Part shown: one piece after another, positions 39,235-47,332 of the stretch
Position numbering within the stretch: the stretch's first letter is position 1
Layout: the number at the start of each line of letters is the position of its first letter
Origin: Streptomyces cellostaticus
GTDB lineage: Bacteria; Actinomycetota; Actinomycetes; Streptomycetales; Streptomycetaceae
Direction: 5' to 3'
Length of the DNA stretch: 64,000 nt
NCBI RefSeq assembly: GCF_023630175.1
Contig: NZ_JALLIN010000002.1
Location: 62,001 to 126,000, forward strand
Notes under the pieces: model-generated
The model's database searches: none
Seen by the model: only the letters and a program-made list of their open reading frames with translations
Told to the model about the DNA's origin: nothing
Program-made: the position numbers and the translations under genes

Positions 39235-40128
39235 TCAGAGCACCGTCGCACCGGCCGCGGGCCCCGCCGCCGTCCGTACCGTCCGGCACGTCCCCGAAGC
39301 GCGCAGTGCCTCGGCCACCTTCTCCGCGGCGGCGGCGTCACGGGTGAGGAACGCCGTCGTCGGGCCCGAGCCGGAGACCAGGGTGGCGAGCGCGCCGGCG
39401 CCGCGGCCCGCCTCCAGGGTGTCGGCCAGCTCGGGGAAGAGGGACAGGGCGGCTGGCTGGAGGTCGTTGCCGAGGAAGGCGGCCAGGGCCTCGGTGTCGC
39501 CCTTGGCCAGCGCGTCCAGCAGCTCCGGCCGGGCCACCGGCTCCGGGATGCGCCGTCCCTCCGCGAGCCGGTCGAACTCGCGGAACACCGCCGGGGTCGA
39601 CAGGCCCCGCGCGGCCATCGCGAACACCCAGTGGAAGGTGCCGCCGGTCTCCAGGACCGTGAGCCGCTCGCCGCGTCCGGTACCGAGGGCGGCGCCCCCG
39701 ACCAGGCTGAACGGCACGTCGCTGCCCAGCTCGGCGCAGATGGCGAGCAGCTCGGCGCGCGAGGCGCCCGTGCCCCACAGCGTGTCGCAGGCGAGCAGCG
39801 CGCCCGCGCCGTCCGCGCTGCCGCCCGCCATGCCGCCGGCGACCGGGATGTCCTTGGCGATGTGGATGTGCACGGCGGGCTCGATGCCCCGGCGTCCGGC
39901 GAGCGCGACCGCCGCGCGCGCTGCCAGGTTGGTGCGGTCCAGCGGTACCTGGTCCGCGTCCGGCCCCTCGCAGGTGACGCGGAGCTCCTCGGCCGGGGTG
40001 ACGGTGACCTCGTCGTACAGGCCGACCGCGAGGAAGACGTTGGCGAGGTCGTGGAAGCCGTCGGGGCGGGCGGCGCCGACGGCGAGCTGGACGTTGACCT
40101 TCGCGGGGACGCGGACGGTGACGCTCAC
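39235..40128 (-). CDS. ispE: 4-diphosphocytidyl-2-C-methyl-D-erythritol kinase
   Basis: Encodes 297 residues from GTG 40128, overlapping the ksgA stop by GTGA. It is the fourth enzyme of the MEP isoprenoid pathway. GHMP-kinase motifs are visible: [11 protein letters not shown] at the N-terminus, the ATP loop [19 protein letters not shown] (about residues 95-113) and a C-terminal [13 protein letters not shown]. The overlap with ksgA is conserved in actinobacteria, where rsmA and ispE are commonly coupled. Confidence 0.96.
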   Translation of the reverse strand: MSVTVRVPAKVNVQLAVGAARPDGFHDLANVFLAVGLYDEVTVTPAEELRVTCEGPDADQVPLDRTNLAARAAVALAGRRGIEPAVHIHIAKDIPVAGGMAGGSADGAGALLACDTLWGTGASRAELLAICAELGSDVPFSLVGGAALGTGRGERLTVLETGGTFHWVFAMAARGLSTPAVFREFDRLAEGRRIPEPVARPELLDALAKGDTEALAAFLGNDLQPAALSLFPELADTLEAGRGAGALATLVSGSGPTTAFLTRDAAAAEKVAEALRASGTCRTVRTAAGPAAGATVL

Positions 40129-41030
40129 TTGCCGGACTCCTCGTTCCGGGCCGCGGGGGCCGTCTCCCGCGTCGGCGCGGCCTCGGCGATCCGCGCGAAC
40201 TCCTCCACCGTCAGCGACTCGCCCCGCGCCTGCGGCGAGACCCCGGCCGCGACCAGGGCCGCCTCGGCGGCCGCCGCGGAGCCCGCCCAGCCGGCGAGCG
40301 CGGCCCGCAGGGTCTTGCGGCGCTGCGCGAACGCCGCGTCGACGACCGCGAAGACCTCCTTCTTCGACGCCGTCGTCCGGATCGGCTCGGTCCGCCGGAC
40401 CAGCGACACCAGTCCGCTGTCGACGTTCGGCGCGGGCCAGAAGACGTTGCGTCCGATGGCCCCGGCCCGCTTGACCTCGGCGTACCAGTTGGCCTTCACG
40501 GAGGGCACGCCGTACACCTTGGAGCCGGGCGCGGCGGCCAGCCGGTCGGCGACCTCGGCCTGCACCATCACCAGCGTCCGCTCGATACCGGGGAAGGTGT
40601 CGAGCATGTGCAGCAGCACGGGGACGGCAACGTTGTACGGCAGGTTGGCCACCAGGGCCGTCGGGGCGGGGCCGGGCAGTTCGGTGACGTGCATGGCGTC
40701 GCGGTGGACGAGGGCGAACCGGTCGGCGCGCTCCGGCATGCGGGCGGCGACGGTCGCGGGCAGGGCCGCGGCGAGCACGTCGTCGATCTCGACGGCGGTG
40801 ACCCGGTCGGCGGCCTCCAGCAGCGCGAGGGTGAGGGAGCCGAGTCCCGGTCCGACCTCGACGACCACGTCGTCGGGGCGGACCCCGGCGGTGCGGACGA
40901 TACGGCGGACCGTGTTGGCGTCGATCACGAAGTTCTGGCCGCGCTGCTTGGTGGGACGGACACCGAGCGCGGCGGCGAGCTCGCGGATGTCGGCGGGGCC
41001 GAGGAGGGCGTCGGAGGTGGGGCTGGTCAC
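40125..41030 (-). CDS. rsmA: 16S rRNA (A1518/A1519) dimethyltransferase, RsmA/KsgA
   Basis: Encodes 301 residues. It dimethylates two adjacent adenines in helix 45 of 16S rRNA during 30S maturation. SAM-binding [18 protein letters not shown] is at about residue 55 and the catalytic [11 protein letters not shown] at about 127; [12 protein letters not shown] is also typical. The GTG start is preceded by TACCCT with six bases between, so the transcript is probably leaderless; ispE follows with a four-base overlap. Confidence 0.96.
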   Translation of the reverse strand: MTSPTSDALLGPADIRELAAALGVRPTKQRGQNFVIDANTVRRIVRTAGVRPDDVVVEVGPGLGSLTLALLEAADRVTAVEIDDVLAAALPATVAARMPERADRFALVHRDAMHVTELPGPAPTALVANLPYNVAVPVLLHMLDTFPGIERTLVMVQAEVADRLAAAPGSKVYGVPSVKANWYAEVKRAGAIGRNVFWPAPNVDSGLVSLVRRTEPIRTTASKKEVFAVVDAAFAQRRKTLRAALAGWAGSAAAAEAALVAAGVSPQARGESLTVEEFARIAEAAPTRETAPAARNEESGK

Positions 41031-41036
41031 GGGACA

Positions 41037-41042
41037 AGGGTA
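41037..41042 (-). promoter_or_regulatory. -10 hexamer of leaderless rsmA promoter
   Basis: On the minus strand TACCCT is followed by TGTCCC and then the GTG start at 41030, the 6-nt geometry seen at several genes in this window. Confidence 0.45.
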
Positions 41043-41101
41043 CGGGGCCGCCGGGCCCCCACGCCCGGCTCCCCGTCCTCACCGGTGGTGCGGCCGCGTC
41101 C

Positions 41102-42472
41102 TCACCCGCGGTGCAGCCGGGGGCCGCAGTGCGGCCAGGGGCTGGTGCCGCGGCGCACGTACAGCTTCTTCGCGCGGCTCGTCTGCTCCGCCGCGGACGC
41201 GTCCTGCGGGCGCCCGCTGCCGCCGAGGCTGCGCCAGGTCCTGGTGTCGAACTGGTAGAGCCCGCCGTACGTGCCCGAGGGGTCGACGGCGTGCGGCCGG
41301 CCGCCGGACTCGCAGGCGGCGAGGGCGCGCCAGTTCAGGCCGCCGGCGCCCCGGCCGGAGCGCGAGCGGGGTCTGGCGCCCACCTTCACCACCCGGGTGC
41401 GGGGCCGGCGCACCACCTCCGAGGACTCCCGGCGCGGCTCCTCCCGGACGCCGTTGACGGTGCGCAGGTAGTACGTGACCTGCCGCAGCCCCGGCCTTCC
41501 GCGCCGTTCGACGACCTCGGTGCCCCGGGCGAGGGAGGGGTCCTTCACCCGCTTCACCTGGAACGGGATCCGCTCCTCGCGCACCTCGCGGAAGCCGTGC
41601 ACGCGCAGCACGGTCACCGTCTGCCCGTCGCGCGGGAAGCTGTCCGGCGGCACCGAGGTGGTGTCCTGGCCGTGGAGGGCGACGCCGGCCTCCGCGACGG
41701 CCTCGCTCACGGTGGCCGCGTTGGTGCGGATGGGGCGGGCGCGGCCGTCCGCCATGACCGTGACGGCGCGCTCGGTGCGCACGTCCAGGGCGAGTCCGGC
41801 GCGTCCGATGCTCCCGGAGCGTGAGGACGACAGGTAGGCGCCCTCGGCCCGCACTCCCAGCTCGCGCAGCGCCCCGTCCACGGTGGGGGACGTCGTCCAC
41901 ACCCGGCGCTCCCGGCCGTCCAGCTTGAGCCGGACCGGGCGCCCGTAGCGCACCGCGACCTCGTCGCCGTCGGCGAGTGCCGTGCCGGGGGCGGGCGCGA
42001 CCACGTCGTGGCCGCCCACCCGCAGGCCTTGCTCGGCGAGCAGCCCGGAGACGTCGTCGGCGAAGGTGTGCAGGGTGCGGTGCCGGCCGTCGACGCTCAG
42101 CTCGACCGCCTTGTCCTCGGCGACGAAGGCGGTGGTGCCGCCGGCGAGGAACGCGACGACCAGGGCCTGCGGCAGCAGCCGGCGCACGGCGGAGTCAGGA
42201 CGTTCGCCGAAGCGCCGCCGGCGCCGGCGGGCGGCCCGCCGGCCGCCCGGCGCGGGCGCCTCGGACGGGCGGCGCGCCGCCGCACCCTCGTCACTCACCG
42301 TCACGACCGCGGTGGGCGTCCGGGACGGCGGCGGCTCGTCGACGTGGTGTGCCTCGGCCTCGTAGGCGGGCCGGTAGGTGTCCTCGTACACGCCGGACGG
42401 CGGTGTCTCCGCCGCGTGGACGGAGGCGTCATGGCTGTTCGGGCCGTACGTCTCATGCTGCGACTTGCTCAC
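41102..42472 (-). CDS. Resuscitation-promoting factor (RpfB-like lytic transglycosylase)
   Basis: Encodes 456 residues from GTG 42472 after GGAG; the frame extends upstream over tatD as a shadow. A long polar N-terminus with a poly-Arg cluster ([12 protein letters not shown]) precedes a TM/signal anchor (LLPQALVVAFLAGGTTAFVA). Three DUF348 (ubiquitin-like) domains follow, recognisable from repeated KLDGRERRVWTTSPTVDGAL-type segments, then a G5 domain (EERIPFQVKRVKDPSL). The C-terminal Rpf lysozyme-like domain is LNWRALAACESGGRPH with the catalytic Glu, plus GGLYQFDTRTWRSLGG. Such proteins cleave peptidoglycan to revive dormant cells and spores. Confidence 0.93.
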   Translation of the reverse strand: MSKSQHETYGPNSHDASVHAAETPPSGVYEDTYRPAYEAEAHHVDEPPPSRTPTAVVTVSDEGAAARRPSEAPAPGGRRAARRRRRRFGERPDSAVRRLLPQALVVAFLAGGTTAFVAEDKAVELSVDGRHRTLHTFADDVSGLLAEQGLRVGGHDVVAPAPGTALADGDEVAVRYGRPVRLKLDGRERRVWTTSPTVDGALRELGVRAEGAYLSSSRSGSIGRAGLALDVRTERAVTVMADGRARPIRTNAATVSEAVAEAGVALHGQDTTSVPPDSFPRDGQTVTVLRVHGFREVREERIPFQVKRVKDPSLARGTEVVERRGRPGLRQVTYYLRTVNGVREEPRRESSEVVRRPRTRVVKVGARPRSRSGRGAGGLNWRALAACESGGRPHAVDPSGTYGGLYQFDTRTWRSLGGSGRPQDASAAEQTSRAKKLYVRRGTSPWPHCGPRLHRG

Positions 42473-42547
42473 GCCGACACGCTCCAGGGGGCCAGAGGGG
42501 TCCGGTTCGGGCCCACAGAACCTAGCGGAGCGTTCGTCACTCTCCAA

Positions 42548-42572
42548 AGCGACGCGACTACGCAGCGTCGCT
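42548..42572. promoter_or_regulatory. Inverted repeat between tatD and the rpf gene
   Basis: AGCGACGC (42548-42555) and GCGTCGCT (42565-42572) are perfect inverted repeats with 9 bases between. The position, 32 bp past the tatD stop and 76 bp before the rpf start, allows either a terminator of tatD or an operator of rpf. Confidence 0.45.
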
Positions 42573-42603
42573 CTTCCGAACGTACACGCGGGTATCCGGG
42601 TGA

Positions 42604-43482
42604 TCAGTAACCGAACGCGCGAGCGGTGTTCGCACCCAGGGCCGCGGCCAGCGTGTCCTCGTCGATGCCGCGCACGGCCGCCATCGCGCGCACCGTGACG
42701 GGGACGAGGTACGGGGCGTTGGGCCGGCCCCGGTACGGCGCCGGGGTCAGGAAGGGGGCGTCGGTCTCCACGAGGACCAGTTCCAGCGGGGCGACGGCGA
42801 GTGCGTCGCGCAGGTTCTGGGCGTTCTTGAAGGTGACGTTGCCGGCGAACGACATGAACCAGCCCTCGCGGGCGCAGATCCCCGCCATCTCGGCGTCGCC
42901 GGAGTAGCAGTGGAAGACGGTGCGCTCGGGGGCGCCCTCCTCCCGCAGCACGCGCAGGACATCGGCGTGGGCGTCGCGGTCGTGGATGACGAGGGCCTTG
43001 CCGTGCCGCTTGGCGATCTCGATGTGGGCGCGGAAGGAGCGCTCCTGCGCCTCCTTGCCCTCCGGCCCGGTGCGGAAGTGGTCCAGGCCCGTCTCGCCGA
43101 CCCCCTTGACCTGGGGCAGCGCGGCGAGCCGGTCGATCTCGGCGAGCGCGTCGTCCAGCGCGGCGTCGCCGCCGGGCCCCCGGGCGCCCTGCCGCGACCA
43201 GCCGTCGGGATCGCCGTGGACGATGCGCGGGGCCTCGTTGGGGTGCAGGGCGACGGTGGCGTGGACGCCGTCGTGGGCCGCGGCGGTCTCCGCGGCCCAC
43301 TGGGAGCCCTTGATGTCGCAGCCGACCTGGACGACCGTCGTCACACCCACCGACGCGGCCTTGGCGAGGCCCTCCTCGACCGTGCCCGACTGCATGTCGA
43401 GGTGGGTGTGGGAGTCGGCCACGGGCACCCGCAGCGGCGGCGGGAGCGGCGGTGCCGCGTTCTTGTCGGCGTTCGAAGGCAT
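42604..43482 (-). CDS. tatD: TatD-family metal-dependent hydrolase (DNase)
   Basis: Encodes 292 residues. The metallo-hydrolase barrel shows its ligands in order: VADSHTHLDM (HxH), GVGETGLDHF (Glu), IHDRDAHADVL (His), FHCYSGDAE (His) and VETDAPFLTP (Asp). TatD proteins are 3'-5' exonucleases involved in DNA repair and turnover. TAGGAT lies six bases before the ATG, suggesting a leaderless transcript. The gene order tatD-rpf-rsmA-ispE matches other actinobacteria. Confidence 0.95.
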   Translation of the reverse strand: MPSNADKNAAPPLPPPLRVPVADSHTHLDMQSGTVEEGLAKAASVGVTTVVQVGCDIKGSQWAAETAAAHDGVHATVALHPNEAPRIVHGDPDGWSRQGARGPGGDAALDDALAEIDRLAALPQVKGVGETGLDHFRTGPEGKEAQERSFRAHIEIAKRHGKALVIHDRDAHADVLRVLREEGAPERTVFHCYSGDAEMAGICAREGWFMSFAGNVTFKNAQNLRDALAVAPLELVLVETDAPFLTPAPYRGRPNAPYLVPVTVRAMAAVRGIDEDTLAAALGANTARAFGY

Positions 43483-43488
43483 GCACCG

Positions 43489-43494
43489 ATCCTA
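43489..43494 (-). promoter_or_regulatory. -10 hexamer of leaderless tatD promoter
   Basis: On the minus strand TAGGAT is followed by CGGTGC and the ATG at 43482. No RBS is present. Confidence 0.5.
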
Positions 43495-43531
43495 CGAAAG
43501 GGGCATGCCTTCGCCGTCGGGCACCGCCCGC

Positions 43532-43936
43532 TCAGCTCGCCCTGCGCTGGAAGGGGTGGAAGAGGTCGGACAGGTGCCAGTGGTGCGGCTCGGCGACCTG
43601 CCCCGGCACCTGGGGGGCCTCGACGGGGCCCGCCGCCGGCACCCGGTGCCGGCGTCCCGCGGCGACGCCGCGCACCGACGAGACCTGCCCGGCGCGCATG
43701 ATCCGCACGACGTGGCCGTCGCAGTTGTGGCAGGCGGGGCGGCTCAGCGGGGACGGCACGACCCGGCCGTCGGCCACGTACATCACGTACTCCTGGCCGT
43801 CGCCGTCCAGGTGGTGCTCTATCTCGTACGACTGCTCCCAGCCGAACCCGCACCTCATGCAGGCGAAGGCGTACGACTCGTGAACGACGGCGGTGGCGGC
43901 GCCGCGAAGGCCTGTCCGTCCTGCGATCTCACTCAT
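43532..43936 (-). CDS. Small zinc-ribbon protein of unknown function
   Basis: Encodes 134 residues from ATG 43936, preceded by GGAGCGGGC. It has two C-x2-C knuckles, FACMRCGFGWEQSYEI (about residue 26) and ACHNCDGHVV (about 70), a classic zinc ribbon. Residues about 85-134 are basic and Pro-rich, ending in DLFHPFQRRAS. A C-x2-C pair of this type is usually structural or nucleic-acid-binding. I recognise it as a common unnamed Streptomyces protein but not by function. Confidence 0.75.
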   Translation of the reverse strand: MSEIAGRTGLRGAATAVVHESYAFACMRCGFGWEQSYEIEHHLDGDGQEYVMYVADGRVVPSPLSRPACHNCDGHVVRIMRAGQVSSVRGVAAGRRHRVPAAGPVEAPQVPGQVAEPHHWHLSDLFHPFQRRAS

Positions 43937-44278
43937 GCCCGCTCCGGTTGTCCGCTGGACAGGCACCCCGGCGAGGTTCCCCCCTGTGGTCCCGGGGTGC
44001 GGGACGGGTGCGTCCCCGCGACCAGTGGACGCCCTCACCGGAACGGACGCATCAGGCCTGTCGAGTGTTGGAGGCGTTTTGGACTGTCCTTGCCGGAACG
44101 GGGTCGGAGGGGCCCCGGGGCTTTGCCTGGCGTGCCGCCCCTTTGCCCCGCGTTGGGGCGCGCGCTCAGCGGAGAAGAGACCTGCTCAGAGGGTGAACGC
44201 GCCCCTGGGCCGACCGCCCGCCGGGCCGCTCCCGGACGGACCGCCGCCCCGCAAGGCCGATCCGTCCGGCCGCCCCGG
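43937..44278. other. Intergenic region between zinc-ribbon gene and rsmI
   Basis: About 340 bp with no supported gene. It contains the promoter region of the zinc-ribbon gene on the left and the rsmI hairpin (44232-44269) at the right. The middle holds some AT-richer sequence (TGTTGGAGGCGTTTTGG near 44064) that could be promoter DNA, but I see no clear elements. Confidence 0.5.
44232..44269 (-). terminator. Hairpin downstream of rsmI
   Basis: CCGGACGGA (44232-44240) and TCCGTCCGG (44261-44269) pair perfectly with 20 bases between. The stem begins 10 bp past the rsmI stop. Confidence 0.6.
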
Positions 44279-45130
44279 TCAGACGGCGCCGTCCTTCTTC
44301 GCGGCGACCACCGCGTCGAACACCACCCTCTTGGGCAGTCCGGCCTCCACCGCCACCGCCGCGATCGCCTCCTTGCGCCGTTCCCCCGCCTCCTCACGGA
44401 TGCGCACCCGGCGGACCAGTTCCCCCGCGTCGAGCTCCTCGGGACCGGTCTCGGCGGCACCCTCCACGACGACGGTGATCTCCCCGCGGACGCCCTCGGC
44501 GGCCCACTCGGCCAGCTCGGCGAGCGGGCCGCGCCGCACCTCCTCGTACGTCTTGGTCAGCTCGCGGCAGACCGCGGCCCGCCGGTCCGCGCCGAACACC
44601 TCGGCCATCGCGGCCAGGGTGTCGTCGAGCCGGTGCGGGGACTCGAAGTAGACGAGCGTGCGCCGCTCACCGGCCACCTCCCGGAGCCGGGACAGCCGCT
44701 CGCCCGCCTTGCGCGGCAGGAAGCCCTCGAAGCAGAACCGGTCGACGGGGAGCCCGGACAGGGCGAGGGCGGTGAGCACGGCGGACGGCCCCGGCACGGC
44801 GGTGACCTTGATGTCCTCCGCCACCGCGGCGGCGACGAGCCGGTATCCCGGGTCGGAGACCGACGGCATGCCCGCGTCCGTCACCAGCAGCACGCGCGCG
44901 CCGTTGAGCAGTTCCTGGACCAGCTCGGGCGTGCGGGCGGACTCGTTGCCCTCGAAGTACGACACGACACGGCCCTTGGGCGTGACACCCAGCGCCTGGG
45001 TGAGGCGGCGCAGCCGCCGGGTGTCCTCGGCGGCGACGAGGTCGGCGCCGGCCAGCTCCTCGGCCAGCCGGGGCGGCGCGTCCGAGGTGTCGCCGATGGG
45101 GGTACCTGCGAGGACAAGGGTTCCAGTCAC
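44279..45130 (-). CDS. rsmI: 16S rRNA (cytidine-1402-2'-O)-methyltransferase
   Basis: Encodes 283 residues from GTG 45130 with GAGGATGGGG upstream. It 2'-O-methylates C1402 of the 16S rRNA decoding site. It is a tetrapyrrole-methylase-fold enzyme with N-terminal LVLAGTPIGDTSDAP, AAEDTRRLRRL, VTDAGMPSVSDPGYRLV and ESPHRLDDTLAAM, all standard for RsmI. It is divergent from pmt. Confidence 0.95.
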   Translation of the reverse strand: MTGTLVLAGTPIGDTSDAPPRLAEELAGADLVAAEDTRRLRRLTQALGVTPKGRVVSYFEGNESARTPELVQELLNGARVLLVTDAGMPSVSDPGYRLVAAAVAEDIKVTAVPGPSAVLTALALSGLPVDRFCFEGFLPRKAGERLSRLREVAGERRTLVYFESPHRLDDTLAAMAEVFGADRRAAVCRELTKTYEEVRRGPLAELAEWAAEGVRGEITVVVEGAAETGPEELDAGELVRRVRIREEAGERRKEAIAAVAVEAGLPKRVVFDAVVAAKKDGAV

Positions 45131-45223
45131 GTCCCCATCCTCGCAGGGTCCGCGGAGCGGGCGGGAAGGCGACCGTGTCCCGACCGGTACCGCCATGCAC
45201 GGGACTCACACAGAACGTTTCCC

Positions 45224-45229
45224 TACGAT
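45224..45229 (+). promoter_or_regulatory. -10 hexamer of leaderless pmt promoter
   Basis: TACGAT is followed by six bases and the GTG at 45236. No Shine-Dalgarno sequence precedes the start. Confidence 0.5.
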
Positions 45230-45235
45230 GGCGCG

Positions 45236-46984
45236 GTGACCAGTACCGCGTCCTCCATGGACCTCCGGCCGGGCCAGGCACCGCACGACCAGCGGCCGAC
45301 GTGGCAGCAGCGGCTGCGCCGATTCGGGTACGCACCGACAGGGGACACGCCCGCGGGCGACGTGCGCGACCGGCTGGTTCCGCCGTACAACGAGCCGAGC
45401 CCGCGCCTGTGGCAGACGCTGGGCGTGCCGCCGGTCCTGGCCGAGCGGCTCACCCGCTGGTCGGGCTGGGTCGGCCCGCTGCTGGTGACGCTCATGGCGG
45501 GCCTGATGCGGTTCTGGCACCTGAGCAGCCCGCGGGCGGTGATATTCGACGAGACGTACTACGCCAAGGACGCCTGGGCACTCGTGCACCGCGGGTTCGA
45601 GGTCAACTGGGACAAGAACGCCAACGACGCGGTGCTGCAGACGCACGGGCACCTCGCGATCCCCACGGACGCCGCGTACGTCGTGCACCCGCCGGTCGGG
45701 AAGTACGTCATCGGCCTGGGCGAGCTGGTGTTCGGGTTCGACCCGTTCGGCTGGCGGTTCATGACGGCCCTGCTGGGGACGCTCTCCGTGCTGCTGATCT
45801 GCCGGATCGGGCGCCGGATGTTCCGCTCGACGTTCCTCGGCTGCCTGGCGGGTGCGCTGATGGCGGTCGACGGCCTGCACTTCGTGATGAGCCGTACGTC
45901 GCTGCTGGACGGCGTGCTGATGTTCTTCGTGGTGGCCGCGTTCGGCTGTCTGGTCGTCGACCGGGACAGGTCCCGCGCGCGGCTGGCCGCCGCGTTGCCG
46001 GTCGACGCGGACGGCCGGGCCCGGCCGGACGCGGACGTGGCCGACACGCTCCGTCTCGGCTGGCGGCCCTGGCGCTGGGGGGCGGGGGTGATGCTGGGCC
46101 TGGCCATCGGCACCAAGTGGAACGGCCTGTACATCCTGGCCGCGTTCTGCGTGCTGGCGGTGCTGTGGGACGTCGGCGCCCGCAGGGTGGCCGGCGCGCA
46201 CCACCCCTACCGGGCGGCGCTGCGGCACGACACGGGCATCACGTTCCTCGCGACGGTCCCCGTGGCGATCGGCGTCTACCTGCTCTCCTGGCTCGGCTGG
46301 ATCCTGTCCCCGGCCGACGGCACCGGCGGCTACTTCCGCAACTGGGCGGCGACCGACGGCAGGGGCGGCCACTTCACCTTCCTGCCGGACTGGCTGCGCA
46401 GTCTGTGGCACTACGAGCACGAGGTCTACAAGTTCCACGTCGGCCTGTCGACGCCGCACACCTACCAGTCCAACCCGTGGAGCTGGCTGGTCCTGGGCCG
46501 CCCGGTCTCGTACTTCTACGAGTCCCCCGCTCCCGGCGCCGACGGCTGCCCGGCCGACGCGGGCGAGAAGTGCGCCCGCGAGGTACTCGCCATCGGCACC
46601 CCCGTCCTGTGGTGGGCGGGCTGCGCCGCGCTCCTGTACATGCTGTGGCGCTGGGCGTTCCGCCGCGACTGGCGGGCCGGCGCGATCGCCTGCGGCGTCG
46701 CGGCCGGGTACCTGCCCTGGTTCATGTACCAGGAGCGGACGATCTTCCTCTTCTACGCGGTCGTCTTCCTCCCCTTCCTCTGCCTGGCCCTGGCCATGCT
46801 CGTCGGCGCCATCATCGGCCCCCCGGGCTCCACGGACACCCGCCGCATGATCGGTGCCTCCGCGGCGGGCGTGCTGGTGCTGCTGATCGCCTGGAACTTC
46901 ATCTACTTCTGGCCGCTGTACACGGGCACGGCGATCCCGATCGACGACTGGAGATCGCGGATGTGGCTGGACACGTGGGTCTAG
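45236..46984 (+). CDS. pmt: Dolichyl/polyprenyl-phosphate-mannose protein mannosyltransferase
   Basis: Encodes 582 residues. The GTG at 45236 is chosen because TACGAT lies 6 nt upstream; an internal Met nine residues in is an alternative. The multi-pass membrane GT-C enzyme O-mannosylates exported proteins. The N-terminal catalytic Asp-Glu is in VIFDETYYAKDAW after TM1 (LLVTLMAGLMRFWHL), with HPPVGKYVIGLGE in the next loop. About ten TMs follow. The C-terminus is IPIDDWRSRMWLDTWV. That 3' end is duplicated 3.9 kb downstream (see 50826), which marks the edge of an insertion. A strong terminator hairpin follows. Confidence 0.95.
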   Translation: MTSTASSMDLRPGQAPHDQRPTWQQRLRRFGYAPTGDTPAGDVRDRLVPPYNEPSPRLWQTLGVPPVLAERLTRWSGWVGPLLVTLMAGLMRFWHLSSPRAVIFDETYYAKDAWALVHRGFEVNWDKNANDAVLQTHGHLAIPTDAAYVVHPPVGKYVIGLGELVFGFDPFGWRFMTALLGTLSVLLICRIGRRMFRSTFLGCLAGALMAVDGLHFVMSRTSLLDGVLMFFVVAAFGCLVVDRDRSRARLAAALPVDADGRARPDADVADTLRLGWRPWRWGAGVMLGLAIGTKWNGLYILAAFCVLAVLWDVGARRVAGAHHPYRAALRHDTGITFLATVPVAIGVYLLSWLGWILSPADGTGGYFRNWAATDGRGGHFTFLPDWLRSLWHYEHEVYKFHVGLSTPHTYQSNPWSWLVLGRPVSYFYESPAPGADGCPADAGEKCAREVLAIGTPVLWWAGCAALLYMLWRWAFRRDWRAGAIACGVAAGYLPWFMYQERTIFLFYAVVFLPFLCLALAMLVGAIIGPPGSTDTRRMIGASAAGVLVLLIAWNFIYFWPLYTGTAIPIDDWRSRMWLDTWV

Positions 46985-46990
46985 CTGGGA
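46961..46990. repeat. Left copy of pmt 3'-end direct repeat (possible attL)
   Basis: The last codons and stop of pmt (M-W-L-D-T-W-V-stop) and the following CTGGGA recur in diverged form at 50826-50857. Resemblance continues through each copy's terminator hairpin and a GGTCGTTG..GGTC segment for about 110 bp. The two copies flank lower-GC foreign genes. Confidence 0.65.
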
Positions 46991-47332
46991 AGACACGCTA
47001 CGAGGGCACGGCCGGCGGCCGTGCCCTCGTGGTCGTTGGCGGTCATAGCTGGCCGCCCTCGGACGGCCCAGGCACGGCCCGGAGGAGGCCTGCGGCAGAT
47101 TTACAGCGGGCCGAGTACGCCACCCCTGAACAGGTCATTCCCCGTACCAACTCCCCTCTGGGGGATGTCCGGGGGAAGCACTTTAGCTTCGTTGGAACGA
47201 CTCACCCCTAGCCTCGCGCTTTCACGAGGTGGGGTGTCCGAGGCTTGATCAAATAAGCAGAGAGTGCTCCTGACCCGCAACGATGGGACTTGTCTAGGGT
47301 CCTGTTGGCTGCACGGAAGAAGCACTCTCCAG
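46985..47332. other. Intergenic segment between pmt and the transposase remnant
   Basis: It holds the pmt terminator (47001-47029), a second hairpin CACCCC-TAG-CCTCG / CGAGG-T-GGGGTG (47203-47236) just left of the IS end, and the start of the IS1380-type element at about 47269. No gene is supported. Confidence 0.55.
47001..47029 (+). terminator. Terminator of pmt
   Basis: CGAGGGCACGGCC (47001-47013) and GGCCGTGCCCTCG (47017-47029) form a perfect 13-bp stem with a 3-nt loop, 17 bp after the pmt stop. Confidence 0.85.

Noticed and set aside
42473..42603. c-di-AMP (ydaO) riboswitch in front of the rpf gene
   Set aside because: Some Streptomyces rpf genes carry it, but the 131-bp region is too short and shows only one simple inverted repeat.
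42920..45235. N-terminal extension of pmt through rsmI and tatD
   Set aside because: Homology starts at about 45236-45263, and a leaderless -10 fits GTG 45236; the upstream part overlaps three opposite-strand genes.
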